Source of the DNA: Stutzerimonas stutzeri
GTDB lineage: Bacteria; Pseudomonadota; Gammaproteobacteria; Pseudomonadales; Pseudomonadaceae
Reading direction: 5' to 3'
DNA: 64,000 bases
NCBI GenBank assembly: GCA_019056435.1
Contig: CP077641.1
Span: 2,108,001 to 2,172,000 of the forward strand
The notes beneath the pieces were generated by a model. It ran no database searches. It was given only the letters and a program-made list of their open reading frames with translations, and was not told the origin of the DNA. Shown one piece after another: positions 45,030 through 57,443 of this stretch; position 1 is the stretch's first letter; every line of letters starts with the position of its first letter. The position numbers were made by a program, and so were the translations under genes.

Positions 45030-45042
45030 GCAGCCGCACCAC

Positions 45043-47849
45043 TCATGCGTGACGAGCACTGCGGGCCTCGACCCAGTGCTCGATCAGTTCGCGCAGTTGC
45101 GACATTTCTACCGGCTTGGCCATGTGACCGTCCATGCCCGCTTCTCGCGCGCGCTCCCGATGCTCACTGAGGATGTGCGCGGTGAGCGCCACGACCGGGG
45201 TGCGGGGACGGCCTGTGCTGGCCTCCCATTCACGCAGGAGGGCGGTCGCCTGGAAGCCGTCCATGACCGGCATTTCGCAATCCATGAGAACCAGGTCGTA
45301 AGGCTGTGCCTTGATGGCTGCCAACGCCTCTTCGCCATTGCTCGCGGTGTCCGGCTTGAGGTTGAGCTTGTTGAGCATGCCGCGGATCACCTTGGTCGAG
45401 ATGGTGTTGTCCTCGGCAACCAGGATCTTGAAATCTTCCGGTACGGCAAGCGGCGCGCTGGTCTGCGTGGTGGTGGGCCAACTGCTGCTGGCACTGCTGC
45501 GTCGCGCGAGCTCGTCCGCCAGCGTTGTCTTGAGCGTGTAGCCGGCCACCGGCTTGGCGAGGATGCGCTTGATGCCCGCATTGCGCGCGATGATCTTGCT
45601 CGGGGCGGTACTCATCCCGGTGAGCATGATCAGCAGAATGTCGTGGTTGAGGCTGAAATCCTCCTTGATCTTGCTGGCCAGTTGCATGCCGGTCATTCCC
45701 GGCATGTCCTGGTCGAGGAGAACGACATCGAAGTACTCGTTCAGGTGGGCCTTGGTACGAAGCAAGGCCAGTGCCTCCTTGCCGGACGCCACGGCACTGA
45801 CGTCCAGCCCCCAGCTGCTGCACTGCTGGCTAAGCACCTTGCGGCAGGTGTCGTTGTCGTCGACGACCAGCAGACGAGCGCCTTGCAGCGGGCTTTCCAA
45901 GTCATTCGCGGGCTGGATCAGGGATTCGGGATCGAGCGGCAGGCTGATCCACAGGGTGTTTCCAGTCAGTCCTCCTGTCTGGATGCCAAATTCGCCGTCC
46001 ATCAGGTGGACGAGCTGGCGCGCCACGATCAGGCCCAGGCGGCCACCGTGGAAGGTCGCTGCCAGGAAGTCGCGGCTGTCGACCGCTGCGTTGAGCAGGG
46101 CATCGCGCTCCTCGCTTTCCAGCGGACGGCCACTGTCCTGCACGGTGATGCGCAATCGGGGTTTCCCCGCGTCGGCATCATCCACGGCGGCTATCAGCAA
46201 CACCTCGCCTTCCTCGGTCTGTTTGAAGGCGTTCTCCAACAGATTGAGCAAGGCCTGACGCAGTCGAGTCGGGTCGCCGGAAACGACATGAGGAATCTGC
46301 GGCTGGACGAAGCTGATGAGCTCCACTTTCTGCTGCTCGGCCTTGGCCCGGAAGATGCCCAGACAGTCTTCGATCAGCGCGTTGAGGTCGAACTGGACAT
46401 CGTCGAGCTCGATCTGGCCGGATTCCAGTTTTGAAATGTCCAGAATCTCGTTGATCAGGTTGAGCAGCTCGTTGCCGGAGCTATGGATCGTCTGTACGTA
46501 GTCGCGCTGTTTCGCCGATAGCGAGGTGCCGAGTAGCAGTTCGCTCATGCCGAGCACGCCATTCATCGGCGTACGGATTTCGTGGCTGATCTTGGCTAGG
46601 AAGTCGGCTTTGGTCCGCAGTTCAGCACTGGTTACGGCTGCCGCGGTGTGCTGCGAGCGTGTGTCGGCCTGGATCTGCCGCTGCCGTTCGAGCAGGGCGA
46701 AGCTCAGGATCAATCCGGAGCAGGTCGCCACACTGAACACCACGCCGGTCAGCCAGTCTGGGTCTACCTGATTGAAGCCGAGCAGGATCGGGAAGACCGA
46801 GATGAAACCGGCATCGAACAGCAGCATGCCGGCGACCAGCAAACGGGCTGGGTCGTAGCCCTGACGCCAGTAATGGAAGGCAACGCCCGTGACACTGAGG
46901 GCAGCGATCAGCACCAGCGAGTAGATCAGCCAGCTGTACCAGAACTGGCCCGTGGTCAGGATGAGCGTCGCGACCACCACCACTACAGCAATCTGCAGCC
47001 CCAACAGCCAGTTGACCCAGGGTTTGCGGCGGGGCTGGAAGAAGCCCAGGGTAAACACCAGGATGGAGATACAGGCAAGCATCGCCGACATGTCCGCTAC
47101 CATCGGCTGGCTGTAGATGAGCTTCGGCGACCAGACCGCCAGCAGACCGAGGTTGGCTACCGCGCAGCAGAGCAGGGCGCCATGCAGCAGCGCGAGCCAG
47201 ATGTGGCTATAGGTAAAGGTATAGGCGAAGCGCAGCAGGTTGTAGATCATCAGCAGCGCAAGCGCGCCGAAGAGTGCGCCGAACAAGTATGCGGGGCGGG
47301 CGTGTTCGACCAGCTGGCGTTCATCGACGGTGAAGAACCACGCCATGATCGGATGCGAGGAGTGCAGCCGGATGTAGGCCTCACGCGTCACGTTATCGTT
47401 CGGGACGTTGAACAGGTAGGCACGTGCTGGCAGAGGCCGCGATTCCAACGGGCGCAGTTCGCCGGTTTCACGACTTGCTCGAGCTGGCCATCTCGCAACA
47501 GGTAAAAGTCGAGGTATTGCACGCGCGGTGCGAAGAACCACAGCCAGTGCGGTTCGCTGTATGGAGGCAGGCTGACCTGTATCCAGACCGCATTGTCACT
47601 GGCAGGAGCGCTGTAGGAGCGTTTCTCGATGCGCTGAAACAGGGCGCGTTGCGCCACGACCTCATCGAGCGTCAGGCGCCCTGACTGGTCAATCAGCATA
47701 CGCCAGTTGGGTTGTGTGGGCGGATCGGACTCCGTCAATTGAGCGACGGTTTCGCCGGGTTCAGTGGACGCGGCAAGCGAAGGCTGCGCACCCAGAGCGA
47801 ACAGCAACAGACCGAAGGCAAACGCAATGGCGACCCCGAGTCGACGCAC
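45043..47849 (-). CDS. retS: RetS hybrid sensor kinase (frameshift)
   Basis: Inner-membrane hybrid sensor that blocks GacS and thereby represses RsmY/Z, favouring motile/acute behaviour. Domains in order: signal peptide, periplasmic 7TMR-DISMED2 (to about 190), seven-helix 7TMR-DISM (about 200-400), HisKA with His at about 423 (KISHEIRTPMNG; H424 in P. aeruginosa), HATPase, and two receiver domains (VVLLDQDMPGM and LVLMDCEMPVM). About 935 residues against 942. One A is missing in TTT 47466-47468 (plus strand), splitting the frame near residue 128. I use GTG 47849. Next to purD as in P. aeruginosa. Confidence 0.88.
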
Positions 47850-47957
47850 GATTGAAATCCCTTCATCTGTGTGACGGCAGATTATAGCCATGCGGACGAA
47901 CCCCTGTAATGGGCGCCACGGTGTATCTGACCGGGCGCACATGAGGGGCCGTAACGG

Positions 47958-49247
47958 TCAGCTGAATCCTTGTTCGCGAGCAATTGCGCGATAGCCGATA
48001 TCGTGCCGGTAGAAGTGCCCCGGCCACTCGATGCGAGCCGCCAGGGCATAGGCGTTCTGCTGCGCGGCGGATACTGTCTCGCCCAGGGCGGTGGCGCAGA
48101 GGACACGCCCGCCTGCGGTGGTCACTTGCCCGTTCGCGAGCGCTGTGCCGGCATGGAAGACCTTGCCGTCCAGTTGGGCTGCTGCGTCCAGACCCTGAAT
48201 GGCGGCGCCTTTCGCATAATCGCCAGGATAGCCACCAGCGGCCAGCACCACCCCTAGACTGGGCCGCGGATCCCACTGGGCCTCGACTTTGTCCAGCGCT
48301 TTGGCCAGTGCCGCTTCAACCAGCAGAACCAGGCTCGACTGCAGGCGCAGCATGATGGGCTGCGTCTCGGGATCACCGAACCGGCAGTTGAACTCGATAA
48401 CCTTGGGCGCGCCGCTACGGTCGATCATCAAGCCTGCGTAGAGAAAGCCGGTATACAGGTTGCCTTCGGCCTCCATGCCCCGGACGGTTGGCCAGATGAC
48501 CTCATCCATAACACGCTGATGGACCTCGGACGTCACAACCGGCGCCGGTGAATAGGCTCCCATGCCGCCCGTGTTGGGGCCTGTGTCGCCGTCGCCGACC
48601 CGCTTGTGATCCTGGCTGGTGGCCATGGGCAGCACGTTCTTGCCATCGACCATGACGATGAAGCTGGCTTCCTCGCCCTCGAGGAACTCTTCGATGACCA
48701 CGCGGGCCCCGGCGTCGCCAAACCCGTTGCCCGAGAGCATGTCACGCACCGCATCCTCGGCTTCCGCCAAGGTCATGGCAACGATCACGCCCTTACCCGC
48801 TGCCAGGCCGTCCGCCTTGATGACGATAGGCGCGCCCTTTTCATGCAGGTACGCCAGTGCGGGCTCGACTTCTGTGAAGTTTTGGTAGGCGGCCGTGGGG
48901 ATGCGGTGACGGGCAAGGAAATCCTTGGTGAAGGCCTTGGAGCCTTCGAGCTGTGCGGCGGCTGCCGTCGGGCCGAAGCAATCCAGGCCGCGGACCTGAA
49001 ACAGGTCGACGACGCCACTCACGAGCGGCGCTTCGGGGCCGACGATAGTGAGCTGCACGTTAGCCTGGGCGAAATCGGCCAGACGTTCGATATCGAGGAC
49101 GTCGATCGCCACGTTTTCGCATTTGGCTTCGGTCGCGGTGCCGGCATTGCCAGGCGCAACGAAGACCTTCTCGACACGGCTGTCCTGCGCGACTTTCCAG
49201 GCCAGCGCGTGCTCGCGCCCGCCGCTGCCGATGATCAATACATTCAT
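47958..49247 (-). CDS. purD: PurD, phosphoribosylamine-glycine ligase
   Basis: GAR synthetase, second step of purine synthesis; ATP-grasp enzyme of 429 residues. Begins MNVLIIGSGGREHALAWK; contains KADGLAAGKGV, GPNTGGMGAYSP and EFNCRFGDPETQ. Downstream of purH with a 98-bp gap; retS follows. Confidence 0.96.
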   Translation of the reverse strand: MNVLIIGSGGREHALAWKVAQDSRVEKVFVAPGNAGTATEAKCENVAIDVLDIERLADFAQANVQLTIVGPEAPLVSGVVDLFQVRGLDCFGPTAAAAQLEGSKAFTKDFLARHRIPTAAYQNFTEVEPALAYLHEKGAPIVIKADGLAAGKGVIVAMTLAEAEDAVRDMLSGNGFGDAGARVVIEEFLEGEEASFIVMVDGKNVLPMATSQDHKRVGDGDTGPNTGGMGAYSPAPVVTSEVHQRVMDEVIWPTVRGMEAEGNLYTGFLYAGLMIDRSGAPKVIEFNCRFGDPETQPIMLRLQSSLVLLVEAALAKALDKVEAQWDPRPSLGVVLAAGGYPGDYAKGAAIQGLDAAAQLDGKVFHAGTALANGQVTTAGGRVLCATALGETVSAAQQNAYALAARIEWPGHFYRHDIGYRAIAREQGFS

Positions 49248-49345
49248 GAATAGCTCTCTCTTCGAGAGCCGGAGCGCGAAGCGGGAGGCTGGTAGCCGAA
49301 AGCGACAAGGCTTCAGGCGTCAGCGACCCGCTCAAGCTGCCGGCT

Positions 49346-50951
<1,606 letters not shown>

Positions 50952-51042
50952 AGAGTTTTCCTAAGAGCTACGGGCTGCTGGCGGAGGGCCCGGCAGACAG
51001 GACCCGGTGCTGCAGCCGCGCCCGCCGGAGCCCACTGCCGCG

Positions 51043-51364
51043 TCAGAGAAGGTCGTACTGTTTGAGTTTCTTGCGCAGGGTGCCGCGATTGAGCCCCAGC
51101 AGCTCGGAGGCCTTGGTCTGGTTGCCCTTGACGTAGGTCATCACGGTTTCAAGCAGGGGGGGCCTCGACCTCCGAAAGCACCAGGTTATAAACGTCCGTG
51201 ACGTCAGCGCCTTCGAGGTGGGCAAAGTAGTTGTGCAGCGCTTTCTCCACACTCCCGCGCAGTGTCTGGCCTGCTTCGCTCGGGGTGTTCAAGTGCTGCT
51301 TGAGGTTCACGTTGTCGCTCACGGACGTTGTTCCAATAGCCAATGTTTCATTCAGTAGCGTCAT
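51043..51364 (-). CDS. fis: Fis, nucleoid-associated DNA-bending protein (frameshift)
   Basis: Homodimeric regulator acting at rRNA promoters and recombination sites. N-terminal piece [20 protein letters not shown]-terminal helix-turn-helix [19 protein letters not shown]. The run G7 51156-51162 (plus strand) has one base too many; with six the protein is 106 residues, continuous through [16 protein letters not shown]. Co-transcribed after dusB, whose stop overlaps the fis ATG. Confidence 0.93.
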
Positions 51365-52374
51365 GCAGCCACCCCTGTTTCATCCCCTGAGCCAGGGCGT
51401 GTACGGCGTTCGGCGAAAAAGTCCCGGACGCTGGCGCATTGCGCATCCCTGTCTTCCAAACAATTGAATCGGCCCCGGTATTCCCGTGCCCCCGGTTGTG
51501 TAGCGAGATACCAGCTGACGTGCTTGCGCGCGATGCGAACGCCCATCACGTCGCCATAGAAGGCGTACAGCGCCTCCAGGTGATCGAGCAGGACCTGCTC
51601 GATCTCATCCAGCCCGGGCGCCGGCAAGGGTTCGCCCGTGCTGAGGAAATGGTCGATCTCCCGGAAGATCCACGGCCTGCCTTGAGCGGCTCGGCCGATG
51701 AGCAGCGCATCGGCTCCGGTGAAGTTGAGCACCTCTCGGGCCTTGTGTGGCGAGTCGATGTCGCCGTTGGCGAATACGGGGATCGAAAGGGCTTGCTTGA
51801 TGCGAGCGATGGTTTCGTATTCCGCTTCACCGGTATAGAGGTCGGCGCGCGTACGGCCATGGACCGCCAGTGCTGCGATGCCCGATTGTTCCGCGATCTT
51901 CGCGACCCGCAGGCCGTTCCTGTTCTCGCGGTCCCATCCGGTGCGGATCTTCAGGGTCACCGGAACCTCGACCGCTGCGACGACAGCCTCGAGGATCTGA
52001 GCGACCAGTTGTTCATCTTTCATGAGCGCGGAGCCGGCGGCCTTGTTGCAGACCTTCTTGGCGGGACAGCCCATGTTGATGTCGATGATCTGCGCACCGA
52101 GCTCGACGTTGCGCGCCGCGGCGTCGGCCAGCATTTGCGGGTCGCCTCCGGCGATCTGCACGGAGCGTGGCTCCGGATCGCCCTCATGGAGCATGCGCAG
52201 GCGCGATTTGCGGCTACTCCACAGGCGCATGTCGCTGGTAACCATCTCCGACACGACCAGCCCGGCGCCCAGTTGGCGGCACAACCGACGGAACGGCCGA
52301 TCGGTCACGCCGGCCATGGGCGCGAGAATCAGACGATTCGGAAGGGTGTAGGGGCCGATGCGTACCGCGGACAT
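51361..52374 (-). CDS. dusB: DusB, tRNA dihydrouridine synthase
   Basis: FMN-dependent enzyme reducing uridine in the tRNA D-loop; 337 residues. It begins [20 protein letters not shown], with the catalytic cysteine in [15 protein letters not shown] and the FMN region [11 protein letters not shown]. The dusB-fis operon is conserved in gamma-proteobacteria. Confidence 0.95.
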   Translation of the reverse strand: MSAVRIGPYTLPNRLILAPMAGVTDRPFRRLCRQLGAGLVVSEMVTSDMRLWSSRKSRLRMLHEGDPEPRSVQIAGGDPQMLADAAARNVELGAQIIDINMGCPAKKVCNKAAGSALMKDEQLVAQILEAVVAAVEVPVTLKIRTGWDRENRNGLRVAKIAEQSGIAALAVHGRTRADLYTGEAEYETIARIKQALSIPVFANGDIDSPHKAREVLNFTGADALLIGRAAQGRPWIFREIDHFLSTGEPLPAPGLDEIEQVLLDHLEALYAFYGDVMGVRIARKHVSWYLATQPGAREYRGRFNCLEDRDAQCASVRDFFAERRTRPGSGDETGVAA

Positions 52375-52568
52375 GAAGATTCCCTGCTTGGAGCCTGCTT
52401 GTTAGGTCGATCGGGGACAGCAAAAAAAGGGTGTGCATGATACCCGCTCCGCATGACCGGTTAAAGGCTGTCCTGAACAAAATCTGAACAGCCTGAAGCT
52501 TATATCGGGCGGTTGGGTTGGCACGGCCATTCGACGGGCGGTGCCGGTCGGCAGCAGCGTTGCGCCTG

Positions 52569-53844
52569 TTATTCGGGCGAGCGGAAACTCAAGCTGTAGT
52601 TGACCGCTTTAGCGCCCGGGTCAAGGATGTCCAGCGCAATGTGGATGGGGATTTGCGAAGGCATTTCCCGCTGCCCGGCAAGCTCGCCCGATAAGTATTC
52701 GCCCGGCTTGAACGTGCGACGCGCCAACGTCCGGCCGTTGATATCGTCGAAGCGTATTTCCAGCAAGGGGAAGGGCTGAGGGAAGGACGCGCGGTTGTAG
52801 ATGATCGCATCCACCACCAGGGCGCCCGTGAATTCCGGATGGCTGCGCACGACCAGGTTGCTGCTTCTGATCTGGCTGATATCGACCTTGGGAGGCAGCT
52901 CGCAACCCAGTGAAGGACACACGCGGGCGAGCCAGGGGCGGTATTCATCCTGGCGGGACAGTTCGTCAAAATTGAAGTAGACGTATTGCCCGGCGAGGGT
53001 CGCCAATGCCAGCAGACAGAGCATGCCCCAGCCCAGCCAGCGGCCCCAGGGACGGCGGCGTGCCTGCTGCCAGTCCAATTGCAGTGGCTCGTCGTCGAGC
53101 TCGAACAGAGGGGCGTCGTCCTGACTCTTGCGGGTTCGCGGCTGGCGTTCGCCGCGCACCGGCGATGCGGTTGGCGCTGGCTCGTCGGGAGCGTGCATCT
53201 CCTCGACGGCAGGTTCGCTGCGTGGCGGGTCGGCCGGTGCGTCGAGGTGGTCGCTCAGGGGGCTGCCCGTCGAGGCGAGGGGAGCAGGTGGTGCCGGGTG
53301 CGCATCGGTCACGGCGGTCAAGCGCAGCTCCGCGTGGCGTGGTTCGCTATCGTGGACCGGCTCGGAATGTGGCGCGGCAGGTGTATCGGTGCTGGACATG
53401 TCGTCGCCGAGAAGCCGTTCGGCCCAGGTCTCGTCCTGGCTGTCGGTGGGCTCAACACGCCGGCTCGGCGTCCCGGTGTGGTTGCTCTGCAGGGCCTGAA
53501 ACTCTCTGGAGAGTTCTCGTTCCTGGCGCTCGAGCTTGGCGAGCTCCTCGTCCAGATCGAGATCGTCCAGATCCAGGTCATCGTGAATCCAGAAGGTGTT
53601 CGGATCGCCTTTTTGGCGGTTTGATCGGTGCAGGCTGAAGCAGATGCTGCGGCGACTCCGGGATCGGTGATGTAGCCCGAGGTGCGGGCGGCGTCTCCGT
53701 TACTGGTGCCTGCAGGTACCGCGCGGCATTGAAGACGGCCATGCACGCGCCGCAACGCACCACGCCATGTGCGGCGGACAGCTGCGCGCCGCTCACGCGG
53801 AAGCTGGTCTGGCAGTGGGGGCATTGAGTGACGAAGCTGGTCAT
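52569..53844 (-). CDS. Zinc-ribbon/DUF3426 membrane protein (frameshift)
   Basis: Begins with an MJ0042-type zinc finger (CPHCQTSFRV ... VRCGACMAVF), then a long low-complexity Pro/Glu-rich linker, one membrane segment (WLGWGMLCLLALATLAGQYVYF) and a C-terminal DUF3426 domain (SSNLVVRSHPEFTGALVVDA). One A is extra in the T5 run 53610-53614 (plus strand); removing it gives KGDPNTFWIHDDLDL and 424 residues. It lies between prmA and dusB, as in other pseudomonads. The function is unknown. Confidence 0.85.
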
Positions 53845-53932
53845 GCGCTGGTCCGACGGAAAACCCGGCTAGTCTAGCGCATGCCTGCGGATCAGCGGCA
53901 GGTGGGTTTCGCCGGGGTCGTGGCCGCGGTGT

Positions 53933-54814
53933 TCATTTGTGACGAGTGCCGCTGATCCGTACCCAGCCGTCTTTTTCCGCGGTTGGATCGAGTCGGAAGG
54001 CATCGGCATAGGCCGCGCGGACGTCATCGGCTTGTTCGGCAAGAATGCCTGACAGGGCCAGGCGTCCGCCCGGCTTTACCCGTTCGATGATCTGCGGCGC
54101 AAGGGCCACCAACGGGCCGGCGAGAATATTGGCGACCACGGTGTCCGATTGCCCTGCAGGCAACTGCTCGGGTAGGTACAGGGCGAAGCGGTCTTCAGCA
54201 ATGCCGTTGCGCTTGGCGTTGTCCCGTGATGCTTCGATCGCCTGGATATCGATATCCGTGCCGATGGCGTGGTCGGCACCCAGCAGTAGCGCCGCAATGG
54301 CGAGAATCCCCGAACCGCAGCCGAAATCCAGCACCTGTTCACCAGCAAGCGTCTGCGCATCCAGCCACTCCAGGCATAACGCAGTGGTGGGGTGGGTGCC
54401 GGTCCCAAAGGCCAGTCCCGGGTCGAGTAACAGGTTCACGGCGTCGGGCTCCGGCGCGGCATGCCAGCTCGGGACGATCCAGAGCCTTCGGCCAAAGCGC
54501 ATCGGATGGAAATTGTCCATCCAGCTGCGCTCCCAGTCCTGGTCCTCGATGTGCTCCAGGTGATGTTCGGGCAGTTCGGCGCCCAATAGCCAGCGCAGGT
54601 GCGCGATGAGTTCGGTTTCGTCGACGTCACCCTCAAACAAAGCCAGCAGGTGCGTATGAGACCACAGCGGGGTGGTGTTGAGATCCGGCTCGAAGATCGG
54701 TTGGTCCGCGGCGTCCATGAAGGTGACCGATACGGCGCCGACCTCGAGCAGGGCGTTCTCGAGTTCGGCTGCCTGTTCCGGTTCGATGGCGAGGCGTAGT
54801 TGTAACCAGGGCAT
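53933..54814 (-). CDS. prmA: PrmA, ribosomal protein L11 methyltransferase
   Basis: SAM-dependent trimethylation of L11; 293 residues. An N-terminal L11-binding domain (about 1-60) precedes the methyltransferase domain with [31 protein letters not shown] and [10 protein letters not shown]. Downstream of accC; 88 bp before the zinc-ribbon gene. Confidence 0.95.
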   Translation of the reverse strand: MPWLQLRLAIEPEQAAELENALLEVGAVSVTFMDAADQPIFEPDLNTTPLWSHTHLLALFEGDVDETELIAHLRWLLGAELPEHHLEHIEDQDWERSWMDNFHPMRFGRRLWIVPSWHAAPEPDAVNLLLDPGLAFGTGTHPTTALCLEWLDAQTLAGEQVLDFGCGSGILAIAALLLGADHAIGTDIDIQAIEASRDNAKRNGIAEDRFALYLPEQLPAGQSDTVVANILAGPLVALAPQIIERVKPGGRLALSGILAEQADDVRAAYADAFRLDPTAEKDGWVRISGTRHK

Positions 54815-54861
54815 GCGAAAGCGACCTCCAGATGATGCAACCTCAGACGGCGCGCCTGAGG

Positions 54862-54902
54862 CTGGAGAAAAAAGAAAGGGAGCGGCTGGGCCGCTCCCTT
54901 CG
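54862..54902 (-). terminator. Terminator downstream of accC
   Basis: Minus strand AAGGGAGCGGC-CCA-GCCGCTCCCTT followed by TCTTTTTT. It separates accB-accC from prmA. Confidence 0.85.
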
Positions 54903-54917
54903 AATGCGCATCATATC

Positions 54918-54952
54918 GCTTGCAGCTTGCAGCTTGCAGCTTGCAGCTTGCA
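54918..54952. repeat. Five tandem copies of GCTTGCA
   Basis: Perfect 7-bp repeat, five copies, between the accC stop codon and its terminator. A candidate slippage locus; copy number may vary between strains. Confidence 0.9.
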
Positions 54953-54955
54953 GCG

Positions 54956-56304
54956 TTAGTGCTTGTCCATGCCCAGCTTCTTTTCCAGGTAGTGGATATT
55001 TACACCACCTTTGCAGAAGCCCGCGTCACGCACCAGGTCCCGGTGCAGCGGAATATTGGTCTTGATGCCGTCGACGACGATCTCGTCCAGTGCGTTGCGC
55101 ATCCGAGCCATGGCCTCTTCGCGCGTGGCACCGTAGGTGATCAGCTTGCCGATCAGCGAGTCGTAGTTCGGTGGCACGGCATACCCGCTATACAGATGCG
55201 AATCGACCCGAACGCCATTGCCGCCTGGTGCATGGAAATGCTTGACCTTGCCCGGGCTGGGCAGGAAGTTGGATGGATCTTCCGCGTTGATACGGCATTC
55301 CAGCGAGTGCCCGCGAATGACGACGTCCTTCTGCTTGATCGATAGCTTGTTGCCCGCCGCGATGCTCAGCATTTCCTTGACGATGTCCACGCCGGTCACC
55401 ATCTCGGTCACCGGGTGCTCGACCTGCACGCGCGTGTTCATCTCGATAAAGTAGAAATTGCCGTCTTCATAGAGGAATTCGAAGGTGCCGGCTCCGCGGT
55501 AGCCGATCTCGACGCATGCATCGACGCAACGCTGGAGCACTTCGGCACGTGCCTTCTCATCGATGTACGGGGCGGGCGCTTCTTCGAGGACCTTCTGATG
55601 GCGGCGCTGAAGCGAACAGTCACGGTCACCGAGGTGAATCGCATTGCCCTGGCCGTCGGACAAGACCTGAACCTCGACGTGACGTGGGTTGCCGAGGAAC
55701 TTCTCCAGGTAGACCATCGGATTGCCGAACGCAGCACCGGCCTCGGTGCGGGTCAGCTTGGCGGACTTGATGAGGTCCTCTTCCTTGTGCACCACGCGCA
55801 TGCCGCGACCGCCGCCGCCGCCCGCGGCTTTGATGATCACCGGATAGCCAACCTCGCGCGCGATCGCCAGGGCGGTTTCCTCATCTTCCGGCAACGGACC
55901 ATCGGAACCCGGCACCGTGGGGACGCCCGCTTTCTTCATCGCGTCCTTGGCCGACACCTTGTCGCCCATAAGGCGGATGGTTTCGGCTCTCGGCCCGACG
56001 AACGCAAAGCCCGAATTCTCGACCTGCTCCGCGAAGTCGGCGTTCTCGGCGAGGAAGCCATAGCCGGGATGGATTGCGGTGGCCCCTGTCACCTCGGCCG
56101 CGGCGATGATCGCCGGGATGTGCAGATAGGAATGAGTGGCAAGGGCAGGGCCAATGCACACCGACTCGTCTGCCAGCGCCAGGTGCATCAGCTCGCGGTC
56201 AGCCGTGGAGTGTACGGCGACCGTCTTGATCCCCATTTCCTTGCAGGCTCGCAAAATCCGCAGGGCAATTTCACCGCGGTTTGCGATCAGTACTTTTCCA
56301 ACAT
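54956..56304 (-). CDS. accC: AccC, biotin carboxylase of acetyl-CoA carboxylase (frameshift at start)
   Basis: ATP-grasp subunit that carboxylates biotin on AccB. The body from [15 protein letters not shown] to EKKLGMDKH is intact, including [11 protein letters not shown] and [14 protein letters not shown]. The true start ATG 56304 (MLEK) is separated from the body by one missing G at about 56293. Restoring it gives exactly 449 residues, the E. coli length. A GGAGAG site precedes ATG 56304. The longer frame from 56398 runs through accB and is not real. Confidence 0.94.
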
Positions 56305-56321
56305 CGTTGGCTCTCCGCGAT

Positions 56322-56777
56322 TCAAACGATGGTGAACAGCGGCTGGTCGTATTCGACCGGCTGACCATTCTCCACCAGGATGGATTCGATGGTGCCACTG
56401 GTTTCAGCCTCGATGTGGTTCATCATCTTCATGGCTTCGACGATGCAGAGGATGTCGCCCTTCTTGACAGTCTTGCCGACGTCTACGAATGGGGCCGACT
56501 CAGGCGAGGAGGCGCGATAGAAGGTACCGACCATCGGAGAGCGGACGACGGTGCCATTGAGTTTCGGCTGGGCGGGTGCCGCTTCGGCAGCTGGTGCTGC
56601 GGCGACTGGCGCAGGCGCCGGAGCAGCTGGGGCCGGTGCGTAGTATGGTTGCTGCACAGGGCCCTGTTTGCTGTGACGGCTGATGCGGACGGATTCTTCG
56701 CCCTCGTGGATTTCCAGTTCGTCGATACCGGACTCTTCCAGCAACTCGATCAGTTTCTTGACTTTGCGAATATCCAT
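56322..56777 (-). CDS. accB: AccB, biotin carboxyl carrier protein
   Basis: Carrier subunit of acetyl-CoA carboxylase, 151 residues. N-terminal [16 protein letters not shown] helix, Ala/Pro-rich flexible linker (about 47-70), and the biotinyl domain with biotinylated K117 in EAMKMM. 17 bp before accC and 75 bp after aroQ. Confidence 0.96.
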   Translation of the reverse strand: MDIRKVKKLIELLEESGIDELEIHEGEESVRISRHSKQGPVQQPYYAPAPAAPAPAPVAAAPAAEAAPAQPKLNGTVVRSPMVGTFYRASSPESAPFVDVGKTVKKGDILCIVEAMKMMNHIEAETSGTIESILVENGQPVEYDQPLFTIV

Positions 56778-56852
56778 GAAGCGTTAACTCCCAAGTAGGT
56801 TCAGAGGGGCATTGATGCTCGCGTCTCGAAGCTGGCGCCTGTAGCGCCGGCC

Positions 56853-57296
56853 TCAGGATGCGGTGACTTGTTCCATGGCGGCTTCCAGTGCCAGTCGATA
56901 ACCACTGGCCCCGAGACCGCAGATCACGCCTACCGCAACATCGGAGAAGTAGGAGTGATGGCGGAAAGGTTCACGTTTATGCACGTTCGACAGGTGCACT
57001 TCGATGAATGGGATGCTCACGGCCAGCAACGCGTCACGTAACGCGACGCTGGTATGGGTGAAGGCCGCCGGATTGATCAGGATAAAATCCACGCCCTCGC
57101 TGCGTGCGGCGTGGATGCGATCGATAAGCTCGTATTCGGCGTTGGACTGCAGGTGCAGGAGATGATGGCCGGCGTCACGAGCACGTTGTTCCAGATCCTG
57201 GTTGATCTGGGCGAGCGTGACGGCGCCATAAACGCCGGGCTCTCGGGTTCCGAGCATGTTCAGGTTCGGGCCGTTCAAGACCAGAAACGTCGCCAT
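56853..57296 (-). CDS. aroQ: AroQ, type II 3-dehydroquinate dehydratase
   Basis: Dodecameric shikimate-pathway enzyme, 147 residues from [16 protein letters not shown]. The active-site tyrosine lies in REPGVYG, the catalytic histidine in [18 protein letters not shown], with [17 protein letters not shown]. First gene of the aroQ-accB-accC group conserved in Pseudomonas. The in-frame ATG at 57302 is also possible. Confidence 0.95.
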   Translation of the reverse strand: MATFLVLNGPNLNMLGTREPGVYGAVTLAQINQDLEQRARDAGHHLLHLQSNAEYELIDRIHAARSEGVDFILINPAAFTHTSVALRDALLAVSIPFIEVHLSNVHKREPFRHHSYFSDVAVGVICGLGASGYRLALEAAMEQVTAS

Positions 57297-57443
57297 GGGC
57301 ATTCCTTGTTGTTCTAGCCGGACATAGGCGCGGCGGGCATCTGCGGTGAAGGAAAAACTATGCACGAAGGATGGGCTGACTGTCCAGTCATGTCGCGATC
57401 GGCGTAAATGCCCGCATTATGACTGGAGATTGCGACAGACTGC

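Noticed and set aside
45049..46434. 461-codon open frame antisense to retS
   Set aside because: Antisense of the receiver and kinase domains, with no ribosome site or family match.
54918..54952. Tandem repeat as a possible CRISPR
   Set aside because: Units are 7 bp with no spacers; a simple microsatellite.
56305..56398. Longer AccC start at 56398
   Set aside because: That extension lies within accB and has no AccC homology; the start at 56304 after a one-base correction gives the exact family length.
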